Of a stretch of 42,110 nucleotides of DNA, positions 7,736 through 14,339 are shown piece after piece. Numbering within the stretch: position 1 is the stretch's first letter; each line of letters starts with the position of its first letter. The notes under the pieces were generated by a model, which saw only the letters and a list, made by a program, of their open reading frames with translations, was not told where the DNA came from and did not search any database. The position numbers were made by a program, and so were the translations under genes. Source of the stretch: CAINVV01 sp036508555 (GTDB lineage Bacteria; Bacteroidota; Bacteroidia; Bacteroidales; Prolixibacteraceae); assembly GCA_036508555.1 (NCBI GenBank), contig DATCHD010000009.1, positions 1 through 42,110 of the forward strand. The letters are read 5' to 3'.

Positions 7736-9757
7736 TAGCCCGGAGAAGTAGTTCATATTCCATTTCGGCCGTTCCCAAAAGCTTGTCACCCAGAGCAGGT
7801 CGGAAAAATACAGGCGTTCGTGATCCTTACGGAACTGCACGAGTTCCCGCAGTGCCTTCCTGGCCTCATTCAACCGATCTTCGGGAATATTGCGGCTTCC
7901 GTTGTAAATAGCGGCGAGCTTAACCGTTAATTGGGCATGTTGCAGACCCACCTGAAGGAATTTAACGCGCTCTGCGTATTCAGGGAGTGGGTTGGTGCGC
8001 GCCTCCGCCAACGCTTGCGCCAGCATTGCCGCTGCAGGCCCGAACACTTTCGGCGGAAAGGCCTTATGGGCCTCGGCCGGGTAGTTTGCATAACGGCGGG
8101 CACTCATCAACTTGACGAAGTTCAACACGTTTTTCACCGCATAGGCTTCCCAGTAGTCACAATAACGCTCCACGCTTTTGGCTGCCGGGCCAAAGGCGGA
8201 GAAGTATTCCCCGCGGATTTCCTTGATTGTGAGTTCCGGCTTGTTGAGTAGACGCAGGTGCATATAGAGCCGAAGGCCCTGCACTGCCCACTGCCCGGTG
8301 TACGAATCAAAGTCTGCGCCTTCCATTCCATGTTCGTAGGCAAACTTGAAGAAGTTGCCGGACTGCCAGGTATCGAAGTAGGGCATTACATAGCCGTCAT
8401 GCATATAGTTTGGCCTATAACCCATCCTTAGCCCGGTCTTCTCCCAGCCCAGCCATTGCTCCTTGATCCACTCACAAGCCTCCTCCGGCATAGGAAAGTA
8501 GCGGAGATGCGGATCCTGCCACTGTACAAACTCGCCATAGATGTTCTTGTTCAGTTGGATGTCGGTGACCGGCGCAGTAAACTCGTTCTGGTAGAGGAAC
8601 GAGACCGACACCAGTACGTTGGGATTTCGTTTCGCGGCTTTTTCCTGAATGATCTTCCAAAACCGTGCGTACCGGTCGGATGTTGCACCATAAAAAACGT
8701 CACCTGCAGGCGGTTTCGTTTCATACATCGTCTTGGCGAACCAAGGTGGATTTTCAGGCTGGGGACCGTCCCATGCCCGGCACTTGTCGCAGATACATCG
8801 GCCTTCCTTGTCGACCGGACCCAGCAAGAGCGTGCTTTTTCCGTCCCATTGTGCGACGATGAAGTCCTGTAACTCCTCATTGGTCACGCACATTGACACA
8901 TGTGCGTACTCCGGGTCGGGGTTTCCACGTGTGCCGTCCCGGCGCAACGCGAACCACTCGGGGTGTTCTTTACCGTAGCGCTTCCACCAGCCGCTGAAAG
9001 CGTGATCCGCAGGCGGTTTTGCATCCATGCCGCCCATGCGTTGCCGCCGAAACAGCACACTCAACGCCTCGCCGTAACTGTGCGCCACATCCGGCGAGAA
9101 GCCAAGGAGTGCGTCTTCTTCAGTAAGCTTGCCGCCCATGGCTATTCTTTGTATAGTGCCCCACCTCAAATCTCGAAAGATGAGAGAGGGCGCCTCCATC
9201 CGGTTAATGGCTGGGATCTCGATGGTATTTGTACGGGGTACGTATGTGCCTAACTCGCCGGGCCACAACCAACGTACGCCCAAAACCTCTTCCAAAAACT
9301 CGTAGACGCCGAAGAGGGTCCCGACGTTGGGGTTGTACTGATCCAACGGATTGGCGTCATCCTCGCGTCCCACTATGAAGAGGTCGTTGCCCACCGACCG
9401 CAATACAAAGGCTTCCCGTGGCAGGCGGTCCACGTCAATCCCTTGGCGGAGGGCGGTTTCCGTTTCCCCCACGTAAATGCGCGTATGCATGTCCACCAGC
9501 GCCTTGGATTCCGGTACGATATTCAGGGTAACGCCCGTGGCCAGCTTCACGTGCCTCACCAGTTCTTCGGCGGCATACGCGGCCGTCTTCGTGGGCTTTT
9601 CAGCGATGACCACAACCGCACGCGCTTTGCCTTCGGTTACGACGGTGACCTGAGCTTGGGCAGGCAGTGCGCAACAACCCGCTATTACCAGTATCACAGC
9701 AGTCTTAAACCAGCTCCATACAAACCTGTTATTTTGAATTATCACTTGATTATTCAT
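7733..9757 (-). CDS. Secreted DUF4838-domain protein, glycan-active candidate, apparently C-terminally truncated
   Basis: 674 residues with a signal peptide (hydrophobic AVILVIAGCCALPAQAQ ending near residue 36). An N-terminal alpha/beta domain (AAYAAEELVRHVKLATG, RIYVGETETAL, LFIVGREDD, GTLFGVYEFLEEVLGVRWLW) is of the GH20b/GH67N kind and is followed by the DUF4838 region from about residue 190 to 470. A cysteine pair in EGRCICDKCRAWDG is typical of this family. Such proteins accompany glycosidases in Bacteroidota, Verrucomicrobia and Lentisphaerae; their activity is poorly defined. Base composition is clearly richer in G+C than both neighbours, with GCC/CGC/GGC-rich codons, suggesting recent transfer. 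The frame continues beyond the TAG stop, so the protein has probably lost a C-terminal domain. Confidence 0.85.
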   Translation of the reverse strand: MNNQVIIQNNRFVWSWFKTAVILVIAGCCALPAQAQVTVVTEGKARAVVVIAEKPTKTAAYAAEELVRHVKLATGVTLNIVPESKALVDMHTRIYVGETETALRQGIDVDRLPREAFVLRSVGNDLFIVGREDDANPLDQYNPNVGTLFGVYEFLEEVLGVRWLWPGELGTYVPRTNTIEIPAINRMEAPSLIFRDLRWGTIQRIAMGGKLTEEDALLGFSPDVAHSYGEALSVLFRRQRMGGMDAKPPADHAFSGWWKRYGKEHPEWFALRRDGTRGNPDPEYAHVSMCVTNEELQDFIVAQWDGKSTLLLGPVDKEGRCICDKCRAWDGPQPENPPWFAKTMYETKPPAGDVFYGATSDRYARFWKIIQEKAAKRNPNVLVSVSFLYQNEFTAPVTDIQLNKNIYGEFVQWQDPHLRYFPMPEEACEWIKEQWLGWEKTGLRMGYRPNYMHDGYVMPYFDTWQSGNFFKFAYEHGMEGADFDSYTGQWAVQGLRLYMHLRLLNKPELTIKEIRGEYFSAFGPAAKSVERYCDYWEAYAVKNVLNFVKLMSARRYANYPAEAHKAFPPKVFGPAAAMLAQALAEARTNPLPEYAERVKFLQVGLQHAQLTVKLAAIYNGSRNIPEDRLNEARKALRELVQFRKDHERLYFSDLLWVTSFWERPKWNMNYFSGL

Positions 9758-9772
9758 CTATTTCTTTTATGG

Positions 9773-9789
9773 TACTTAAATATCTAATT
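9773..9789. repeat. 17-bp direct repeat, copy 1 (leader of the DUF4838 gene)
   Basis: TACTTAAATATCTAATT on the plus strand, 16-32 bp upstream of the DUF4838 start and just past the stop of the next upstream gene. An identical copy lies at 11050-11066 at almost the same distance before the TIM-barrel gene. It may be a shared promoter/leader element or a scar of cassette duplication. Confidence 0.8.
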
Positions 9790-9793
9790 TGTC

Positions 9794-11032
9794 TCATTTT
9801 GATTCCTGCAATGGAAACCCTGGATAGTTCCTTGCATTCCGTCTGCTGGTTTCCCACTTTTTCCCAGTGGCGAACACTTTTACCTCGTGTGGCTTCATAT
9901 GCGTCATGAACTCTTCATCCACCACTGTCACTTCTTCCTCTCCATACAACTCCACAAATTTCAAACCGTTGAGAAGCCCTTTCGCCACCACACTCTTGAT
10001 GGCAAAATCAGTTTCATTTATGAGTGCTATCATCCAATCACGCCCGTACTGTCTTGCAATCCAAGTCACTTGCTGATCCCTGGGTTCAAAATCCTTTACC
10101 ACATAGACACTGATCTGTTCCTTCTCGGGCGAGGTTAGGAACGGTTGGAGTGCATGCAACTCGCTGGTAACGGAATAAAGAGACTGGCGGCAATCTTCCG
10201 ATGTCAGATAATCTGATCCAAAATAGATAACACCACGGGCACCATGCGCAATCACATTATATGCCATAAAACGTGATTCGTCGAATGAAGGGTAAGCGGC
10301 TTGCCGATCTTTATATTTTCCTCCGAGCTCAGGCCATGAGAATGCCTGGAGTATCATCCACACCGGCTTGCCCTTACCAATTTCGTTCCACCGCTCTGTG
10401 AAAAATCCCATCTCCTCTATTTTACGTGTTTCCGCTCTAATGGGATAGGAATCACTGCCTGTGATATCGATAGCGTCGAGGTATTGGCGAACATAAAAGG
10501 CTTCACTCATGGCCGCCTCGTTGATCCAGACTTGTAGGTTATTGGGATCAACGCTCCTGATATAGGAAATTGCCTCTGTCATGTTAGGCATGATTTTAGC
10601 ACTCTGCTCTTTGGCGTATTGCACCCTTTCCGGTGTCTGCTTTGCCCATGAACCTTGCAACTTAAGTGCACTGCCTTGAGTGAAGCTCCAAACAATCTCA
10701 TCAGGGCCTTCCCAGATAGCCAGGGCGGGATGCCCTGCTACCGACTGTACCATCTTCCTGAACGCTTCGGTCACTCCTCCTTGCAATGGCATCGGCATCC
10801 AACCCTGAATACCTACTGCATGCACACGGTCAAGCGCTTCCTTGGAATTGCAGCGAATAATGTTGATACCGGCATCTGCCAACTCTTTTAGCGAAGCATT
10901 GTCTTTAGGCATGGAATACCAGCCTATAGGGAAGAGGCGTTTCCCGTCTTTGATCAACAAACCGTCACCCTGTCCCCAAACGAAGAATATCAGGCAAAAG
11001 AAAAAGAGCATTGTCAAAAAAAATATTTTCAT
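9794..11032 (-). CDS. Secreted TIM-barrel glycosidase-like protein of unknown activity
   Basis: 412 residues; residues 1-20 (KIFFLTMLFFFCLIFFVWG) form a signal peptide cut near GQG. The mature protein opens LLIKDGKRLFPIGWYSMPKD, then LKELADAGINIIRC, as in GH2/GH5/GH42-like barrels where a sugar-binding strand leads into the first barrel helix. Other barrel-like blocks are HPALAIWEGPDEI, VWINEAAMSEA, DITGSDSYPI, KPVWMILQAFSW and FMAYNVIAHGARGVIYFGS. The acidic residues in GPDE and INEA are reasonable catalytic candidates, but I cannot name the family. A short beta domain ends the protein. It is the first gene of the catabolic series downstream of the sigma/anti-sigma remnant, and is bracketed by identical 17-bp repeats. 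Confidence 0.7.
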   Translation of the reverse strand: MKIFFLTMLFFFCLIFFVWGQGDGLLIKDGKRLFPIGWYSMPKDNASLKELADAGINIIRCNSKEALDRVHAVGIQGWMPMPLQGGVTEAFRKMVQSVAGHPALAIWEGPDEIVWSFTQGSALKLQGSWAKQTPERVQYAKEQSAKIMPNMTEAISYIRSVDPNNLQVWINEAAMSEAFYVRQYLDAIDITGSDSYPIRAETRKIEEMGFFTERWNEIGKGKPVWMILQAFSWPELGGKYKDRQAAYPSFDESRFMAYNVIAHGARGVIYFGSDYLTSEDCRQSLYSVTSELHALQPFLTSPEKEQISVYVVKDFEPRDQQVTWIARQYGRDWMIALINETDFAIKSVVAKGLLNGLKFVELYGEEEVTVVDEEFMTHMKPHEVKVFATGKKWETSRRNARNYPGFPLQESK

Positions 11033-11049
11033 TTATTTATTTTAATTGA

Positions 11050-11066
11050 TACTTAAATATCTAATT
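11050..11066. repeat. 17-bp direct repeat, copy 2 (leader of the TIM-barrel gene)
   Basis: Exact second copy of TACTTAAATATCTAATT, 18-34 bp upstream of the start at 11032. The flanks match only for isolated bases, so the identity is confined to this block. Confidence 0.8.
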
Positions 11067-11112
11067 CGAATTTTTTAAATAGGAACTAATTCGATATATG
11101 TGCAAAAACTAT

Positions 11113-11361
11113 TCAATTATGACCGAATTTGTTTAGATCCGCGATCTCTGATTCAATTTGATGCCCACTAATGGTTATTTTGGCAAGTACTGCGATAAAC
11201 TAATCAATATCTTTTGGCGTATCATCACCGATATGTTGTTATGCCATTACGCTTAACTGCCATAATTATTGATCCGTTTCTTTCGATGGTCTCAAAATCC
11301 ATTCCTCAAAGTCGGGATCATGGATAAATTCAATCCCATCTTGTTCGCCAGCAGGCTTCAT
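11113..11361 (-). pseudogene. Degraded FecR-type anti-sigma factor
   Basis: From ATG at 11361 the frame reads IEFIHDPDFEEWILRPSKET and meets TAA after 31 codons. The phrase [D/E]-x-x-F-x-x-W-[IV]-L-x-P-[TS]-x-E is the N-terminal signature of Bacteroidota FecR anti-sigma factors (DUF4880 region). The same frame continues past three stops (TAA, TAA, TAG) with protein-like segments such as FIAVLAKITISGHQ and IESEIADLNKF, which match the next part of that domain loosely. The position, about 125 bp downstream of the ECF sigma gene and on the same strand, is where fecR normally sits. The FecR C-terminal half and the usual susC/susD genes are absent. The remainder of the 450-bp gap between the sigma gene and the TIM-barrel gene shows nothing else. 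Confidence 0.65.
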
Positions 11362-11486
11362 AAAAATGATTTTCCCTTAGAAGTATGGAAAAATGATTTT
11401 GTACTCAGTTTTTGGGGGGTATTTTCAAAAATCTATTGTGTGCTATGTGCCTACTGTGGTAAAAAAATTAACCACAATGGGTCACA

Positions 11487-12089
11487 TTAGTATCCTTTTG
11501 GTAAAGCGGTAAAAAAGAATAAAAAGAGGTTTTTCGGAAAGCTTTCGCGAAGTTTCTCTATTCCTCTGAAAACAAGGTTTCGTGCCGACTGGTAATTCAG
11601 TTGCATCACTTTGGCTAACTCTTCGTAACTCAGTCCGGAAACAAACTTTAGATAGATGGCCTCCCTCTGTCTTGGAGTTAAAGTTGTCATCGCTTTGTCC
11701 AACTGTTGATACCTTTGCTGCTCAAATTCGTTTTCTACTATTTCATCTTCATAAGAAATCGTATAATAAAAAGGTAGTTTTTCCGGATCATTTTTTAGCA
11801 TGAAAATTTCTCTTTTGCCTAACGAACTGATTATTTTCCGTTTTAATGACTTGAAAAGATAGAGTTTGATATTATTGGTAGGACTTAGGCCTGAACGGTA
11901 TTTCGAGAGATCAATGAATACATCATGGATACAATCCTTTATCATTGCTTCATCGTGTGTAAAATTGCAGCCATATTTAAAAAGCGACTGGACATACTGA
12001 AGGTAGATGAGTCGAAATGCATTTTCGTCACCATTAATAAAGTCGTTCCACAAGAATGTGTCTGAATTGATTTGATATTCTCTTCCCAT
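11487..12089 (-). CDS. ECF-type RNA polymerase sigma-70 factor (Bacteroidota FecI/SusR-associated type)
   Basis: 200 residues with the two-domain ECF layout. Region 2 lies at about 10-80 (ENAFRLIYLQYVQSLFKYG, DEAMIKDCIHDVFIDLSKYR). Region 4 lies at about 125-185 (LTPRQREAIYLKFVSGLSYEELAKVMQLN and YQSARNLVFRGIEKLRE), the latter being the DNA-recognition helix pair for the -35 element. Such sigma factors are normally held by a membrane FecR anti-sigma factor and switch on a SusCD glycan-uptake locus. Here the FecR gene directly downstream is a relic, so this factor is orphaned or controlled from elsewhere. It is divergent from pyrE. The last residues (FLFFFTALPKGY) are hydrophobic, an unusual tail. 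Confidence 0.9.
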   Translation of the reverse strand: MGREYQINSDTFLWNDFINGDENAFRLIYLQYVQSLFKYGCNFTHDEAMIKDCIHDVFIDLSKYRSGLSPTNNIKLYLFKSLKRKIISSLGKREIFMLKNDPEKLPFYYTISYEDEIVENEFEQQRYQQLDKAMTTLTPRQREAIYLKFVSGLSYEELAKVMQLNYQSARNLVFRGIEKLRESFPKNLFLFFFTALPKGY

Positions 12090-12388
12090 TTAATTCCACG
12101 CTACATTTTTTTTACCCGTAAATATATTAAAAAACGGCTTTACCCCTATGTGGCTCGAACCCGATTTTATTTCAAGTTCATTGAAATGTTTTTCATTTTC
12201 GAAACTATGCCAGATCGTATCTGAGGTTAAGGGAAAGGGATACAGTTTTGAATGGATTGTTTCAGAAGCAGATTGGTCGACTCATTAGCAACAAATCCGA
12301 TTCAATTGTAACAGCAATGTCACAAAAACATACACCTGCCCGCTGATTAAAAGTAGTAAAAAAGCTTAACTTTGGAAAAAATAGAACA
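12090..12388. promoter_or_regulatory. Divergent intergenic region between the sigma factor and pyrE; TAACTTTG box for pyrE
   Basis: The 299-bp spacer holds no gene. A perfect Bacteroidota -7 box, TAACTTTG, lies at 12367-12374 on the plus strand, 14 bp before the pyrE ATG, implying a leader of about 10 nt. No clear -33 TTTG was found at the right distance. On the minus strand only a near-consensus TATATTTA was seen before the sigma gene. Confidence 0.6.
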
Positions 12389-13021
12389 ATGGAACAAAGG
12401 CAAATTGAAGTAGCCAGGCAGCTACTCGCTATCAACACGATAAAGATTCAGCCTGACTCCCCGTTTACCTGGGCTTCAGGCTGGAAAGCTCCGATATATT
12501 GCGATAACAGGAAGATTTTATCCTATCCGAAGACCCGTTCCTTCATCTGCGAGGCTTTCACCGAATTGGTGAAGGAGAAATATCCGGATGCGGAAGCCAT
12601 TGCAGGGGTCGCAACCGGAGCCATTGCTCACGGGGTTCTCGTTGCCGAAAAACTTGGACTTCCTTTTATCTATATCCGTTCTGCTCCAAAGGGACACGGA
12701 CTGGAGAACCTGATTGAAGGCGATATCCCGCAAGGGACTAAAACTGTCATCATTGAGGACCTTGTCTCTACGGGAACCAGTTCGTTGAATGCCGCACAGG
12801 CAGTGAGGAATTACGGCGCTGAGGTGCTTGGAATGCTGGCAATTTTCACCTATAATTTTCCACATGCGGCCAAGAATTTCGAGGCTGCGAACATTGAACT
12901 GACAACCCTAAGTAATTATAATGTATTATTGCAACTGGCTTACGACTCTGGTGAAATCAATGATCAACAACTGGAAAGCCTGAATAGCTGGCGCAAAACA
13001 CCCGAAACCTGGGGAAAATAA
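12389..13021 (+). CDS. pyrE: Orotate phosphoribosyltransferase
   Basis: 210 residues. Converts orotate and PRPP to orotidine 5'-phosphate in the cytosol, the fifth step of UMP synthesis. The PRPP-binding loop VIIEDLVSTGTSS lies at about 120-132 with its two acidic residues. The substrate motifs SPFTWASGWKAPIYCDNR (24-41) and YIRSAPKGHG (95-104, catalytic lysine loop) are intact. Length is standard. It starts the plus-strand core region behind a TAACTTTG promoter box and is followed after 6 bp by a SRPBCC protein gene, probably in one transcript. Confidence 0.95.
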   Translation: MEQRQIEVARQLLAINTIKIQPDSPFTWASGWKAPIYCDNRKILSYPKTRSFICEAFTELVKEKYPDAEAIAGVATGAIAHGVLVAEKLGLPFIYIRSAPKGHGLENLIEGDIPQGTKTVIIEDLVSTGTSSLNAAQAVRNYGAEVLGMLAIFTYNFPHAAKNFEAANIELTTLSNYNVLLQLAYDSGEINDQQLESLNSWRKTPETWGK

Positions 13022-13027
13022 TACAAA

Positions 13028-13495
13028 ATGGGATTAGAAAAATATATCAGTGAACCCCGGTTCATTCCGTATGCTCAGGAATTGGTGTTTGCCAGACTTT
13101 CCAGTCTGAAGAATCTTAAAGAATTTGTCTCGCCTGAAAAAATTGAGGAGCTCAATAAACAAGGTGTCAATACCAACAATTTCAAGCTGGAGGATTTCGA
13201 AGCATCAGACGATTACTGCAGTTTCAAAATCAAGATGCTGGGTAAGGTCGGAATTGAGGTTGTAGAGCGTGAACCCTTCAAAACCATCAAGTTTCAGGGG
13301 GAAAAATCAATGCCTTTTCCGGTAACTTTCTGGATTCAGCTGGTTCCGGCAGAAGCGGAAAGTTGTAAAATGAGATTAACACTTCACGCAGAGTTAAATC
13401 CAATGATCAAAATAATGGTCGGCAAATACCTCGAAAAAGGAATCGAAAAGATGGTAGACGTGCTGGCAGCTATTGATTACATGGAAAATCCTTAA
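13028..13495 (+). CDS. SRPBCC-fold (START/polyketide cyclase-like) small protein
   Basis: 155 residues, cytosolic, no signal or membrane segment. The layout (SLKNLKEF helix, SDDYCSFKIKMLGKVGIEVVEREPFKTIKFQG strands, SCKMRLTLHAEL strand, then a long C-terminal helix IKIMVGKYLEKGIEKMVDVLAAI) is the helix-grip fold of the SRPBCC superfamily, which binds hydrophobic ligands. No ligand can be predicted. It is spaced 6 bp after pyrE, a pairing I recall in other Bacteroidota. Its TAA directly abuts the convergent birA stop codon. Confidence 0.75.
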   Translation: MGLEKYISEPRFIPYAQELVFARLSSLKNLKEFVSPEKIEELNKQGVNTNNFKLEDFEASDDYCSFKIKMLGKVGIEVVEREPFKTIKFQGEKSMPFPVTFWIQLVPAEAESCKMRLTLHAELNPMIKIMVGKYLEKGIEKMVDVLAAIDYMENP

Positions 13496-14230
13496 TTACA
13501 GGAAAGCTACTTCCTTAAAGTAAAATCCCCTCACCTCTCCCTTTCGGGTTTCAATCTGTAATCTCCCATCTCCCTCAATCCCGAGTATCTTTCCTTCGAA
13601 AACAGAATTTTGTTCTCTGTAATTGGTCCATATGCCCTTGAGATAGAGAATTTCGCCATAATCATGCTCAAGAATAGAATAATCTCCACTAATCAAGGAT
13701 CGGTATCTGTTGCCTAGACAGGCGCACAAATCGGTAAGCATCTGAGAAAGCTCATACGTTTCACCTGTCAAATTTTTCAATGATACCGGATTAGGGGCAT
13801 CTGAAATGAATATTTCCTGGTTGATATTTAAGCCAATCCCCACAAGGACGCGTGTGAATTTTCCCCCACTGATAGCGGTTTCAATTAGTATGCCAGCAAT
13901 CTTTTTGTTATCCACATAAATATCGTTGGGCCACTTGATAGACACTCCTCCGATATATTTAGCCAAAAAATCTGCTACTCCCAGGGAAATCGCCTTGGAA
14001 AGGCTAAACTGCCGGGAAATCGCAACTTGTTTTGGATACAGGACAATGCTGAAAGTCAGGTTTAATCCGTCTGTACTCTCCCAGGTGGACAGGCCCGTTC
14101 CCCTTCCTGACTGCTGACATTCCGCTACAAAAACAGTTCCCTCTTTCAGACTTTTTGTCAGCAATTCCTTCGCGGCATAGTTATTGGTCGAATCGACACT
14201 GTCCAGTCTAACGATGGTTGATCCTATCAT
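13496..14230 (-). CDS. birA: Biotin--[acetyl-CoA-carboxylase] ligase
   Basis: 244 residues, a monofunctional biotin protein ligase without the DNA-binding N-terminal domain of E. coli BirA. It activates biotin to biotinyl-AMP and attaches it to carboxylase carrier domains. Visible motifs are LDSVDSTN (substrate entry), ECQQSGRG, the catalytic KWPNDIY (Lys-Trp-Pro-Asn-Asp), KIAGILIE and GIGLNIN. The glycine loop reads GRGTGLSTW instead of the GRGRRGR or GKGQRGx forms, so the basic residues that close over biotinyl-AMP in E. coli are absent. A small C-terminal SH3-like domain ends the protein. It is transcribed towards the SRPBCC gene with no spacer. Confidence 0.93.
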   Translation of the reverse strand: MIGSTIVRLDSVDSTNNYAAKELLTKSLKEGTVFVAECQQSGRGTGLSTWESTDGLNLTFSIVLYPKQVAISRQFSLSKAISLGVADFLAKYIGGVSIKWPNDIYVDNKKIAGILIETAISGGKFTRVLVGIGLNINQEIFISDAPNPVSLKNLTGETYELSQMLTDLCACLGNRYRSLISGDYSILEHDYGEILYLKGIWTNYREQNSVFEGKILGIEGDGRLQIETRKGEVRGFYFKEVAFL

Positions 14231-14316
14231 GATAATGCAAAATCTTTATCGTGTAAAGTTAACTGTTATTCACAAGACAGGGCCCCAAATGAGTTTTTTG
14301 GAACAGTTAAAACAAC

Positions 14317-14324
14317 TATCTTTG
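14317..14324 (+). promoter_or_regulatory. TATCTTTG -7 box for ftsH
   Basis: A perfect TAnnTTTG box 15 bp before the ATG at 14340. A TTTG lies at 14297-14300, slightly closer than the usual spacing. The box excludes the upstream in-frame start at 14184 that would lengthen FtsH. Confidence 0.6.
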
Positions 14325-14339
14325 TGCTTTAAAATTGTT

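Noticed and set aside
8456..9253. Several long plus-strand ORFs opposite the DUF4838 gene
   Set aside because: They are open only because of the high G+C of the antisense strand; they have no start context or domain-like content.
11269..11490. Plus-strand ORF of 73 residues opposite the sigma/FecR gap
   Set aside because: It is the antisense of the FecR relic and has no domain-like sequence.
14184..14339. Upstream start for FtsH giving 733 residues
   Set aside because: It overlaps birA on the other strand, adds non-conserved residues and lies before the TATCTTTG promoter box.
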